64,000 nucleotides of DNA, from NCBI RefSeq assembly GCF_000368045.1, contig NZ_KB849237.1:14693-78692 (forward strand), given 5' to 3'. The first letter of the stretch is position 1; each line of letters starts with the position of its first letter. The position numbers and the translations under genes were made by a program. The notes beneath the pieces were generated by a model. That model made no database searches. It was not told where the DNA came from and saw only the letters and a list, made by a program, of their open reading frames with translations. This stretch comes from Acinetobacter johnsonii CIP 64.6. Its GTDB lineage: Bacteria; Pseudomonadota; Gammaproteobacteria; Pseudomonadales; Moraxellaceae. Shown in pieces: positions 18,252 to 26,756 of the stretch.

Positions 18252-18571
18252 TGTGAAGCATGTGGCCTTAGTAACGTCAATTACCAAGAGCCATTAATTT
18301 TTAAACCTTGTCTACCACGACACAAGACTAAGAGATATTAGAAATGTAATCAGTTTAAAAATTATATGCACAGCCCAATAATTAAACAAGGTTATGCATT
18401 TACGAATAGTTAGCATACCATTTTATTCTCTTGAGAATAATACTGAAATTAATTTTCAGTGATGCATGTCTAAATATTTGTAAATAGCTATGCGTATAAC
18501 GAATAAAAAGACTACTTTATTCTAGTGACCAAGTTTGTGTCTAGGCATTTCCATGAATGGAGTATGTTTAG

Positions 18572-18808
18572 ATGACTGCATCTAAAAATAAACAAACCGA
18601 AAACCAACGTCTAATCCGCCGTAAAGAAGTACAAACTAAAACAGGGCTTTGCACTTCATCCATTTACGCCTTGATGAAGAAAGGTGATTTTCCACAGTCC
18701 TTACAGATATCTATACGCCGTGTCGCTTGGATCGAGTCAGAGGTCGACCAGTGGATTAGTGATCGTATAGCGAGTCATAAAGCCACCATTGCAATGATGG
18801 AGGTTTAA
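18572..18808 (+). CDS. AlpA-family transcriptional regulator
   Basis: 78 residues with the AlpA/prophage-regulator winged helix: RLIRRKEVQTKTGLCTSSIYALMKKGDFPQSLQI followed by RRVAWIESEVDQWISDRIA. AlpA-type proteins are small DNA-binding activators of integrase or excisionase functions in P4-like and related elements. It is the first gene of the rightward module; the next gene starts three bases after its stop. The GAGTT repeats and palindrome upstream are possible targets, which is inference. Confidence 0.88.
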   Translation: MTASKNKQTENQRLIRRKEVQTKTGLCTSSIYALMKKGDFPQSLQISIRRVAWIESEVDQWISDRIASHKATIAMMEV

Positions 18809-18811
18809 ATC

Positions 18812-19024
18812 ATGCAAAACCATCAAACCCAAGTTTTAAATTACTTGAAAAGTGGTAAGACATTGAGCCAAACCGAAGCTATTACATACTTTAATTGCTA
18901 TCGTTTGAGTGCTGTTATTAAGTGTTTACGCAATATTGGCTATGACATAGTCACTCATAGAGAACCTAATTCAAACAACAAAGCAACTCATGCACGATAT
19001 GAATTAAAAGAGGTGCAGGCATGA
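18812..19024 (+). CDS. Small winged-helix protein (HTH_39-like)
   Basis: 70 residues. The arrangement QVLNYLKSGKTLSQTEAITYFNCYRLSAVIKCLRNIGYDI followed by a basic beta-wing (THREPNSNNKATHARYEL) is that of the small phage helix-turn-helix proteins in which a locus sequence is read by a winged helix. It is co-directional with the AlpA-type gene, and its stop codon overlaps the next start (ATGA at 19021-19024), so translation is coupled. Family assignment is from memory. Confidence 0.7.
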   Translation: MQNHQTQVLNYLKSGKTLSQTEAITYFNCYRLSAVIKCLRNIGYDIVTHREPNSNNKATHARYELKEVQA

Positions 19025-19135
19025 GTCAATCTACTAGTAAAATTCATCAAATTACGCGTCAGCGTATCCAATCTATTGACTTTGCACATAAGCAAAGTTT
19101 GACCGTAAGCGTCCGCTGAACCCCATGCCTATTTT

Positions 19136-20782
19136 TTAATTTGAGTTGGATTTCCAGCGATGTGGCAGTAATTCTTCTATTTGGGTCGCTTTATGCGTCG
19201 GCAGCCTTTTCAGCACATCACTTAAATAGGCATACGGATCCAAGCCATTCAGCTTTGCTGACTGGATTAAAGTCATGATATTTGCCGCTCGCTGTCCACT
19301 GCGCAGCGAACCTGCAAACAACCAGTTCTTACGGCCCAATGCCCAGGGACGCATTGAGTTCTCTGCCCAGTTATTGTCAATGGGTAGATTGCCATCATCC
19401 AGATAGCGGCTTAAGGCTGGCCAACGCTTCAGACTGTAATTGATGGCCTTGGCGGTTGGAGAACTCGATGGCACCGTCAGATAATGTTGGTTGAGCCATT
19501 CATACAGTTGTTGCATCACCGGTTGGCTATGCTGTTGCCGGTATTCGCGGCGATGTTCTGCTGTACCATCGGTCTTTTTCCTGAGTTCTGCTTCTATCGC
19601 ATACAGTTTCTGAATCATCAGTAATGCCTGTTCAGCGATCTGACTTTTCCCAGTCACATGTAGCTCATGGAATTTACGACGTGCATGCGCCATGCAGCCC
19701 ACCTCAATGACATCGCCTGATTTAAAGCGTGCTTTATAACCACTGTAATCATCACAGACCAGATGGCCCTGCCAGCCATTCAGGAACTCTTCTGCATGCT
19801 GACCTGAACGGCTATCCTGAAAGTCATAGATCACCGCTTGAACTGGATTGTACTGTGTGGTGGCATAGGCCCAGACATAACCTTTCTTCGGTTTTTTCTC
19901 ATTCTCACCCATCCGCATGATGGTGACCGGCGTTTCATCGGCATGGATTACCCGCTGTTGCAACACCACCTGTTTTAAGGCATTGGCCAGAGGTTCCAGT
20001 TCCACACCGCAGCGACCAATCCAGTCAGATAAAGTGGATCTGGACAGATCAATGCCAGCCCGCTGATAGATCAGGCGCTGACGGTACAGCGGCAAATGAT
20101 CGGCATACTTCGATACCAACACATGGCTGAGCAATTCAGGTGAAGCAATGCCTTTATCAATCACATAGGCGGGCATCGCTTGCTGAGTCAGGGTGTCACA
20201 CTGATCACAGACCCATTTGCCACGCACATGCTGTTCCTTATAGAACTGTGCCGGTCTGAAATGCAGTTTTTCACTGATATCTTCGCCGATACGACGCAAG
20301 GTGCAGCCACAAGCACATTGGGTTGATGTTGGTTCATGCTCAATACGGATGGTGTGTAGATGATCGGGCAGCAGTCGACGTTTAGGTTTATTTGCTTTGG
20401 CTTTCTGTGTCGCTGCATCGGTTTTATCTGCATTCAGCCGTTCCAGTTCCAGATCAACGGCTGCAATATCTTCTTCGACCGCTTCATCCCAGAGATGGAT
20501 TTGTTTTGCAGTGAGATGTTCGTTTTTACTGCCGAATTTGTGCTGTTTAAATAGTGCGAGTTCATGCTCGTATTTTTGATTGAGAATAGAAAGATGTTGA
20601 ACTTGAGCATCTAATTGCTGATTGGATACTTCAAGATGCTGAACTTTGGTATCTAATTGTTGGTTTGATTTTTCTAATTCTTGATTTGATTGTGCCAGAG
20701 ACTGATGCTGCATCGCCAACTGCCGGGTAAATTCCAGCAGTTGTTCATGGGTCAGTTGGCTTAAATCAGGCAGCATTTTCAT
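19136..20782 (-). CDS. tnpC: IS66-family transposase TnpC (DDE transposase)
   Basis: 548 residues. The N-terminal leucine-rich coiled coil (about 15-75) has repeated SNQQLD units, then a zinc-binding segment with CACG and CDQC pairs, and the DDE core: VIHADETPV, VCDDYSGYKARF, and the Glu within the conserved NNWAENSMRPWALGRKNWLFAGS block. It catalyses transposition with TnpA and TnpB. Full length compared with the family. The gap to tnpB is 74 bases. Confidence 0.94.
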   Translation of the reverse strand: MKMLPDLSQLTHEQLLEFTRQLAMQHQSLAQSNQELEKSNQQLDTKVQHLEVSNQQLDAQVQHLSILNQKYEHELALFKQHKFGSKNEHLTAKQIHLWDEAVEEDIAAVDLELERLNADKTDAATQKAKANKPKRRLLPDHLHTIRIEHEPTSTQCACGCTLRRIGEDISEKLHFRPAQFYKEQHVRGKWVCDQCDTLTQQAMPAYVIDKGIASPELLSHVLVSKYADHLPLYRQRLIYQRAGIDLSRSTLSDWIGRCGVELEPLANALKQVVLQQRVIHADETPVTIMRMGENEKKPKKGYVWAYATTQYNPVQAVIYDFQDSRSGQHAEEFLNGWQGHLVCDDYSGYKARFKSGDVIEVGCMAHARRKFHELHVTGKSQIAEQALLMIQKLYAIEAELRKKTDGTAEHRREYRQQHSQPVMQQLYEWLNQHYLTVPSSSPTAKAINYSLKRWPALSRYLDDGNLPIDNNWAENSMRPWALGRKNWLFAGSLRSGQRAANIMTLIQSAKLNGLDPYAYLSDVLKRLPTHKATQIEELLPHRWKSNSN

Positions 20783-20856
20783 GACCGCAGTATGCCTGAG
20801 GTCATGACGCAGAGGAAATAGAACGTTTGGAGAATAGCAGAATGGACCAGCCTAGT

Positions 20857-21192
20857 TTAGAGCATCGTCACCACCTGCTGTCGTCCAATGCGCTGCCAAG
20901 GTAAACCCTGGATCAGTGCCTGTAACTGTTCCGGACTGATCGCCATGCTTTCACCCTGGTGAACCTGCGCCCAGTGGAATTTTCCCTGTTCCAGCCGCCG
21001 GGCACACAGCCAGATGCCCAGTCCATCATGTACCAGCACTTTCATGCGATGGCCACGTTTATTACAGAACAGGTAAGCACAATGCGGTTTAATGTAGCCA
21101 AAGGCTCTCACCACCTGAGCCATGATAGTATCCATCCCTGCTCGCATATCCAGAGGTTGGGTAGAAAGCCAGATTTCATCAATGCGGATCAT
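20857..21192 (-). CDS. tnpB: IS66-family accessory protein TnpB
   Basis: 111 residues from the ATG at 21192, which overlaps the tnpA stop (ATGA). The family pattern is plain: IWLSTQPLDMRAGMDTIMAQV, HCAYLFCNKRGHRMKVLVHDGLGIWLCARRLEQGKFHW. It is required with TnpA and TnpC for IS66 transposition, though its biochemical role is not well defined. An upstream ATG at 21246 is open but lies inside tnpA and is unlikely to be used. Confidence 0.93.
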   Translation of the reverse strand: MIRIDEIWLSTQPLDMRAGMDTIMAQVVRAFGYIKPHCAYLFCNKRGHRMKVLVHDGLGIWLCARRLEQGKFHWAQVHQGESMAISPEQLQALIQGLPWQRIGRQQVVTML

Positions 21193-21572
21193 GTTGCAAG
21201 TGCCTTGAGTAATTCTGCTAAAGCAGATATTTCTGATACTTGCCATTTCAAGCCAATTTCTGCTTTTGAGTGGGGTAAAGTAATTTGAACCGTTAACATG
21301 TCAGTAGGAGTAGGATCTAATGGTGCAGAGCAAGATAAGGCAATAAATGCAGGTTTATTCGGTAGTGGTGAGCGATCATTCCCTGGCTTAGCATCAATTA
21401 AGCGAATCCATTTGGATACAAGATTTGTATTCAATCCATGTTGCAAAGCGACCGAAGCAATTGAAACGTCCGGTGCTTTACAAGCCTGAACGATCTGCTG
21501 TTTAAATTCAGCACTGTATGTTCTTCGTTTTTTCGCAAGAGATGCGATGGATGTCTGGTGATTTGTAGTCAT
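21189..21572 (-). CDS. tnpA: IS66-family accessory protein TnpA
   Basis: 127 residues. The N-terminal helix-turn-helix reads KRRTYSAEFKQQIVQACKAPDVSIASVALQHGLNTNLVSKWIRL, the standard IS66/IS3 OrfA type DNA-binding motif. The C-terminal half (EIGLKWQVSEISALAELLKAL) is typical of IS66 TnpA. It is first in the element's leftward operon, coupled to tnpB by a 4-base overlap. Confidence 0.93.
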   Translation of the reverse strand: MTTNHQTSIASLAKKRRTYSAEFKQQIVQACKAPDVSIASVALQHGLNTNLVSKWIRLIDAKPGNDRSPLPNKPAFIALSCSAPLDPTPTDMLTVQITLPHSKAEIGLKWQVSEISALAELLKALAT

Positions 21573-21707
21573 AAATTTTAGTCCCCACTTGTTTTTAAGT
21601 GGGGACTAAATTAAGGCTTATAGGATGAATTCATAAGGTGTGTTCAGCGGACGCTTACGTTTGACCCAGCGTATTTCTTCAATGATTAAAAAGGTATGGG
21701 GCTAATC

Positions 21708-21986
21708 ATGTCTAATCAAATTAAAAATGACTATGTTCCACCGTCAAATGCTAGTGCCTTTTTTATACCACACCCTGAAGCAAATCATTTGAATGCTCAA
21801 GATGTTGCATTTGAGTTGATATCTGGTGCGAAGAATATTTCTGTCGCTACTTTTCAATGTTTTAAGAATGGAAACGAGTTAATGATTGACGCAAAAATTA
21901 TTGCCAATCTGATTGTTGAACTTCAAACAAAACTAGAAATGATTGAACAAATTCTACCTTTAGCTTTTGAAAGTGGAGAGGTTTAA
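21708..21986 (+). CDS. Small island protein of unknown function
   Basis: 92 residues from the ATG at 21708. It is acidic and mostly soluble. The middle (DVAFELISGAKNISVATFQCFKNGNELMIDAKIIANLIVELQTKLEMIEQILPL) looks helical with a leucine-rich end, and suggests a dimerising helix pair. I do not recognise the family. It follows the interrupted 40-codon ORF by two bases and precedes a possible 24-residue ORF and the DUF927 helicase, so it is part of the island replication/regulation chain. Confidence 0.65.
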   Translation: MSNQIKNDYVPPSNASAFFIPHPEANHLNAQDVAFELISGAKNISVATFQCFKNGNELMIDAKIIANLIVELQTKLEMIEQILPLAFESGEV

Positions 21987-21988
21987 TT

Positions 21989-22063
21989 TTGTTTAATCGA
22001 ATTCAAACCATCCAAGGTTTAAAGGTTGGTGCGGAAGTAGATAGAAAGGCGGTGACACTATGA
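21989..22063 (+). CDS. Possible 24-residue ORF coupled to the DUF927 gene
   Basis: A TTG start at 21989 has GGAGAGG eight to nine bases upstream, and the frame runs 24 codons (FNRIQTIQGLKVGAEVDRKA and so on) to a TGA that overlaps the next ATG as ATGA. The overlap style matches the neighbouring genes. It may be a real peptide or only a leader that couples translation of the helicase gene. Confidence 0.4.
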   Translation: MFNRIQTIQGLKVGAEVDRKAVTL

Positions 22064-24513
22064 ATATCACTGCCCTCATCAAACCCGATACCATCTTAGC
22101 AAATTGCACATTGCTAAATCCACTGGATGAAACATATCTAAATCATCCCATCATTCAGCGTTTTGGTAGTCCAGCACAGCCGATCTATGTTGACCAATAC
22201 GATGTAGATATAAACGGCGTGAGCTATGACAATCCTTTGATTCTACCTATCTATGATGGTCAATTAAATCTTGTGCAATGTGCTGTACTACAAGATAAAC
22301 AACAGGTTCAAGCCCTGCCTGATGGATTTGCCAAAGGCCTTGCCTTCTATGGTCATTTTGACCATGCAGAGCCTATCATCATCACCTATAACCTAGAGGC
22401 ATTCTTTAAGATTGCTCAAACAGGTTATGCCGTTGCTTTAGTAGTATTACCCAGTGTATGCAATGCCAAACAAGTAGCACTTAAGCCATTTGACTTTGAG
22501 CAAATGCATTTCGTAATTCACCAGTTGGAAAAGGCAGGCTATACACAGCTTTATATGCCAGTACGTCCTGAGCATATTCGCCTTGAAGCTTTTCAAAGCC
22601 TCGAAAAGAATACCAACGTCCGATTATTGAACCAGTATCAAACGATTATGGGTGCTGAGTTTCTGACTGAGCTATTAAAAACTGATAGCAAAGAGGACGT
22701 AACTGCATTTATTGATGAAGCCATAGAGCAACTACCGAAATTGAGTTTGTTACCTAAAGGTCATTTGGCCAAGCCTTTCAAAATGGATGACGGCGCATAT
22801 TTACATATCATGGAGACGGGGCTTTATTTGATCAAAGAAAAAAGGGATGGAGATGGGGAGCTTAAACAGACTCGTACTTTTATCTGTCATTCAGCTATTA
22901 TTTTAGGTGAAGCAAGAAGTCCGAATAATGATAACTGGAAGCGGGTTATTCAGTTCCATGACAAGGACAATACCCTACACCGACTTTTGATACCTTATGA
23001 GCATTTCATGGGGGAAGCCCAAGAAGCTTTAAAGATAATTGCTAATCATGGCTTGATGCCACCACGCCAAGCTAATAAGAAAAATGTATTCATCAACTAC
23101 ATTCAGGACTACCCGATAGAGCAACGCTTTCGCTGTGTAGAGCGTGCGGGGTGGCATGGCCGATGCTTTGCTACACCCAATAAAACCTACGGTAGCATTG
23201 AAGATGAGGAGCTGCTCTTTCACAGTGACAATAAAAGCCCTTATACCGTCTCGGGGAGCTTTGAAGAATGGCAGAAATTAAGCCAATTAATTGAAGCCCA
23301 TGCATTAGCGGTGCTGGCATTCTCAAGTGCCTTTTCTGGGCAATTAGTTTTACCTCTAGGTGCTGAAAGTGGTGGGTTTCATCTCTATGGCTCATCAACT
23401 GATGGTAAAAGTACTATCACCAAGGCCTCATGCAGTATATGGGGTAATCCAAAGCACATTTCTAAGTCATGGCGCACCACTGACAATGCTTTAGAGAATG
23501 AAGCAGAATTGAGAAATGATAGTTTTTTAAACCTAGATGAACTGCGCCAAGCGGCACCTAAAGCTGTGTCTGATATTGTCTATATGCTGACTGGTGGACA
23601 AGGCAAGGCCCGAAGTACTAAGGCAGGCAAAAACCGTGATACCAAGCAATTCAGTCTGATGTATACCTCTACGGGTGAAGTCACTCTTGAGGAGCATTTG
23701 CGCCGTGGCAGTATAGAGTTGGATGCAGGGCTATTACTACGCTTTGCACATATTCCCAGTGATGCTGGTAAAGGATACGGCGTATTTGACTGCATTAACT
23801 ATGGTACAGCTCCACAAGATATAGGCAACCGTATTAATGAGCTGGCATCACAGCACTATGGCCATGCAGGGATTAAATGGTTGGAGTATCTGACCCAAGA
23901 TAAAGATGCTGTCATGCAACAGGCCCAAGTTCTATTAGATAGTTTTATTGAACAACACAGCCAAATCAAGAATGGCCAAGCTAGCCGTGTTTTACGCCGT
24001 TTTGCACTTGTGGCCGCTGCTGGGGAACTAGCTACACAGGCAGGCATTACAGGATGGATGAAAGGCCGTGCATTTGAGGCAATAGCACATTGCTTTAATA
24101 CATGGCTGGGTAATCTAGGCCACGGCGAAAACATGGAAGAAACCAAGTCCCTTGAGCATATCAAGGCATTTTTTGAAGCCAATGGTACCAGCCGTTTTGA
24201 GGATATAACTATAATCAGACAGGTAGACGGTGAAGTACTACGCCAGAGGATTCATAACCGTGTTGGTTACTATGACCCTAAAGATAAAGTCTACTTGGTA
24301 TCCCCAACCATGTTTAAAAAGGAAATGTGCATTGGGATGAATGAGGTCAGTGTTAAAAAGGCATTAATTAAACATGGCTGGATTAAAGGCTTTATTGAAG
24401 GTGATAAAAAGCTGTATGTAAAGAAATCCAGCAACACCCTGCCCGATGGTACACGCCCACGTATGATGCATTTCAGCGCAGAAGCCATGCAAAACCTAGA
24501 TAGTGAAATCTGA
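22060..24513 (+). CDS. DUF927-domain helicase/replication protein of the island
   Basis: 817 residues. The N-terminal 220 residues resemble a Toprim-like or primase-accessory part, followed by the DUF927 ATPase region. Walker A is GSSTDGKSTITKAS (about residues 445-458), Walker B-like SFLNLDELRQAAP follows, and then YMLTGGQGKARSTKAGKNR. Such proteins are helicases of integrated satellites and plasmids and are often found where P4 carries its alpha primase-helicase. The C-terminal part (from about 660) looks like a winged helix (HIKAFFEANGTSRFEDI). Immediately downstream is an iteron cluster, so it probably acts on that origin. Replication function is inference from family and context. Confidence 0.8.
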   Translation: MNITALIKPDTILANCTLLNPLDETYLNHPIIQRFGSPAQPIYVDQYDVDINGVSYDNPLILPIYDGQLNLVQCAVLQDKQQVQALPDGFAKGLAFYGHFDHAEPIIITYNLEAFFKIAQTGYAVALVVLPSVCNAKQVALKPFDFEQMHFVIHQLEKAGYTQLYMPVRPEHIRLEAFQSLEKNTNVRLLNQYQTIMGAEFLTELLKTDSKEDVTAFIDEAIEQLPKLSLLPKGHLAKPFKMDDGAYLHIMETGLYLIKEKRDGDGELKQTRTFICHSAIILGEARSPNNDNWKRVIQFHDKDNTLHRLLIPYEHFMGEAQEALKIIANHGLMPPRQANKKNVFINYIQDYPIEQRFRCVERAGWHGRCFATPNKTYGSIEDEELLFHSDNKSPYTVSGSFEEWQKLSQLIEAHALAVLAFSSAFSGQLVLPLGAESGGFHLYGSSTDGKSTITKASCSIWGNPKHISKSWRTTDNALENEAELRNDSFLNLDELRQAAPKAVSDIVYMLTGGQGKARSTKAGKNRDTKQFSLMYTSTGEVTLEEHLRRGSIELDAGLLLRFAHIPSDAGKGYGVFDCINYGTAPQDIGNRINELASQHYGHAGIKWLEYLTQDKDAVMQQAQVLLDSFIEQHSQIKNGQASRVLRRFALVAAAGELATQAGITGWMKGRAFEAIAHCFNTWLGNLGHGENMEETKSLEHIKAFFEANGTSRFEDITIIRQVDGEVLRQRIHNRVGYYDPKDKVYLVSPTMFKKEMCIGMNEVSVKKALIKHGWIKGFIEGDKKLYVKKSSNTLPDGTRPRMMHFSAEAMQNLDSEI

Positions 24514-24529
24514 GAATACTATTTATAGG

Positions 24530-24798
24530 ATGGACGTAGTGGACAAGGTGGACATAGTAGTAATATTTAAATCTAATCTATTGTTATATATAGCTATTAA
24601 TATGTCCACTTTATATAAGTTTATCTATTTTAATAGGTGGACATAAGGTGGACACGATTCAAAGTAAAATATCCTGTCCACCTCATCTACTTTTAATGTC
24701 CACTTTTTTACTATTCATATTTATATACAGGTGGACTAAATTAATTATTTAAAAACATGTAGATAATTACTTCTGTCCACTTTTTCCACCATGTCCAT
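24530..24798. repeat. GTGGACA iteron cluster, candidate origin of the island
   Basis: Exact heptamers in plus orientation lie at 24539-24545, 24548-24554, 24637-24643 and 24648-24654; exact copies in minus orientation (TGTCCAC) lie at 24603-24609, 24675-24681, 24697-24703 and 24774-24780. One-mismatch copies are at 24731-24737 (GTGGACT), 24792-24798 (TGTCCAT) and about 24530 (ATGGACG). The consensus is RGTGGACA. They sit in AT-rich DNA with no gene (24514-24860), right after the DUF927 helicase. P4-type origins use similar inverted and direct GGTGAACA-type iterons. Confidence 0.7.
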
Positions 24799-24860
24799 CT
24801 CAAAACGGACTCATACATGAGCCAAGAGAACAGCAGATGTTAGAATTAAACATTGTGAAG

Positions 24861-26234
24861 TTATTCATTAAGATTTTTAGAGTTAAATAAGTGGATTTCT
24901 GCTTCTTTAATAGGACTAAAGTAATTTCGTGGTCCATTGTAATTAAGAGTCTGAAAAATAAGAGAGTTGAATAAATTAAGGCAAGATATAAAATTTTCTT
25001 TTTCTTCATATTTACTTAATAAATTATTACTTTTAGCTTTTGGATGAGCGACTTCATTTCTAAGATTTTTCCATGCCTCTGTTTCATCCTTACTTAAAAT
25101 TCCAGAATCGATTAGTAGAGCTAATGCTTTATTAGCTGTAATAATTTTTAAGTACGAAATTGAATTTTGCAGCCTTTCTTTATATAGGTCTTCAATTTCT
25201 AAGTTTTTAATAATTCTTTTAATTTCTTTAATGTCATGTTCTAAGACTTCATCTTTTCTTGATTTTTTATAAATAGGAATAAATATGTCATTTAATAAAC
25301 CCTCAATTGCAGTTGTTAATGCTAGGTAAGTAATATCTTGTTCTGATTTGAAAGACACCCAGACTCTACGCCATTGAGCGTATATGCTAAGAAAATTTTT
25401 TGGGTTTTCTTTATATAGTCGAATGGAGTTTCTTAAAATATTAAAATGATATTCTCCATCGCGAAACTCTGGATTAGAAAGGTTACTTGCAATGGCAGAA
25501 ACATAGCTTTTCTGGAGATAAAGTTTATTTGTACTATAAAAAGTACTAACTTCTTGATTGCAAGAAATATTTTTAGAATAATATGGTTGCAATAAAAGGC
25601 CTGAAGAGAATCCTAAATAAAATGTTATGCAATCCAACATTAATTCAGGATTTGTACATTCCTCAATAGCGATAAAACCTTTAGCTCCATGATCATCAAC
25701 TATGCGAATTTTAATTTTTTCTTGATCAAATTCAATTATTGATTCATTCCATGCAAAAGATTCACTTCCTAAGGTAGACACTACACTATTATTTTTGTTT
25801 CTAGGAATATTGAGGGTTTGATTAAATTCAATATAAAAATAATCTCTAGCGTTTTTAGTAGGCTCAGTTATTGTAATTTTTTCTAATAAAATATGATGAA
25901 TTGAAGAGCTATGAATAGATAAAGCATGTAGTTCAACCCTAAAATCTTCTGATTGGAATTCAATACCATCTATTGACACAGCCTCCAAATAAATTTTCTG
26001 AGATTCATCAAAATGATCATCAGGCAGTCTTATTGACCAATTAAATTTTGGAATATTATTTTTTTCTAAGCAAATAAATTCTATGTAAAAAACACCGTAT
26101 TCATTGATTTTTATGATGCCGTATCCTTTTAGAACTATTCCATTTTTTTGATAAATTCGAATTTTTGGACAGTGAGCTTCAAATGAGTAATCACGTATAC
26201 TTTCACGTATTTTATCGGTAATCATATTTCTCAC
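24861..26234 (-). CDS. HEPN-motif protein, ApeA-like candidate anti-phage factor
   Basis: 457 residues, very AT-rich coding and encoded against the helicase gene. The first 240 residues are a beta-rich domain of unknown type (KIRIYQKNGIVLKGYGIIKI, VFYIEFICLEKNNIPKFNWSI). The C-terminal half is helical and ends in a HEPN RNase motif, R392-N-E-V-A-H397 followed by Pro. This order, a large N-terminal sensor-like domain plus C-terminal HEPN with RxxxxH, is that of ApeA-type abortive-infection proteins and other HEPN toxins. No antitoxin partner is next to it. The start at 26234 is followed by a second Met at residue 4. Defence role is inference. Confidence 0.65.
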   Translation of the reverse strand: MRNMITDKIRESIRDYSFEAHCPKIRIYQKNGIVLKGYGIIKINEYGVFYIEFICLEKNNIPKFNWSIRLPDDHFDESQKIYLEAVSIDGIEFQSEDFRVELHALSIHSSSIHHILLEKITITEPTKNARDYFYIEFNQTLNIPRNKNNSVVSTLGSESFAWNESIIEFDQEKIKIRIVDDHGAKGFIAIEECTNPELMLDCITFYLGFSSGLLLQPYYSKNISCNQEVSTFYSTNKLYLQKSYVSAIASNLSNPEFRDGEYHFNILRNSIRLYKENPKNFLSIYAQWRRVWVSFKSEQDITYLALTTAIEGLLNDIFIPIYKKSRKDEVLEHDIKEIKRIIKNLEIEDLYKERLQNSISYLKIITANKALALLIDSGILSKDETEAWKNLRNEVAHPKAKSNNLLSKYEEKENFISCLNLFNSLIFQTLNYNGPRNYFSPIKEAEIHLFNSKNLNE

Positions 26235-26302
26235 ACTTTAAACAACAATATTATTTTCAAACCAAAATATAAGGCATTAATTGTACTTAGCAAGTTCTGG
26301 TT

Positions 26303-26460
26303 GTGAGTTTATTTAAGATAGTTAGACAAGTACCCAAGAAAAGAGGAAAAGTCTACAATGAGGGTTCATTACGTACACGGAAATGGAAAGACCAAAGCGG
26401 CATAGATCGGGAAGTAATAGAGATTCGGGCGGATGTGTTGCAGTTCCTTATTATCTCTAA
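26303..26460 (+). pseudogene. ssb: Remnant of a single-stranded DNA-binding protein gene
   Basis: The frame encodes KKRGKVYNEGSLRTRKWKDQ and then SGIDREVIEIRADVLQFL, matching the middle strands of bacterial SSB (KVY-EGSLRTRKW-D..G..R...EI.AD-LQ-L). The OB-fold N-terminus and the acidic C-terminal tip are absent. The first codons come from a GTG at 26303. The remnant points to an ancestral ssb gene in the island replication module, probably broken by an event that also brought the HEPN gene. Beyond it, 26461-26756 is AT-rich sequence where I see nothing else except the start region of the next gene. Confidence 0.7.
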
Positions 26461-26756
26461 AAAAGTAAGTTATTCATATCAATAGAAAATGTTCTCCTTC
26501 CTAAAGTAAGTGATCATTTAAAGCGAAAAATATAGTGGTTTTAACAACACAAGATATTTTGAATTTCGGTTGGTGGTTTATACCAATATAAGCATTTTTT
26601 ATAAAAATCATATATAACAATGCCTTATGGTTTTTATGGGGTTTTTACTTCTGGAATAGCTACGATTTTGAGATTTTAATCCCTCTAACTTGATATAAGA
26701 ATTTAGCAATCACAAAGACTGCTATAGCAAGATATAAGTTGAGATAGGTACAAACA

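Larger units (their letters stand above)
19105..21658. mobile_element. IS66-family insertion sequence, complete (2554 bp)
   Basis: Terminal inverted repeats GTAAGCGTCCGCTGAA at the left (from 19105) and its complement at the right (to 21658). The flanking 8-bp duplication GTTTGACC is perfect (19097-19104 and 21659-21666). The element carries the usual tnpA-tnpB-tnpC set on the minus strand, all open. The 8-bp duplication and perfect ends indicate a recent insertion. Confidence 0.95.
19021..21705 (+). pseudogene. 40-codon ORF split by the IS66-family element
   Basis: The first half is 19021-19104 (28 codons, starting MSQSTSKIHQITRQRIQSID) and the second half is 21667-21705 (12 codons plus TAA, ending ISSMIKKVWG). 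Removing the IS66 element and one copy of the 8-bp duplication rejoins them in frame without any other change. The start overlaps the stop of the preceding gene, and the next gene begins three bases after its end, so it belonged to the same translationally coupled chain. The product is a small basic protein of unknown function. Confidence 0.75.

Noticed and set aside
24530..24798. CRISPR array or integron attC cluster
   Set aside because: Repeats are 7-8 bp in mixed orientation with irregular spacing; they fit iterons, not CRISPR or attC.
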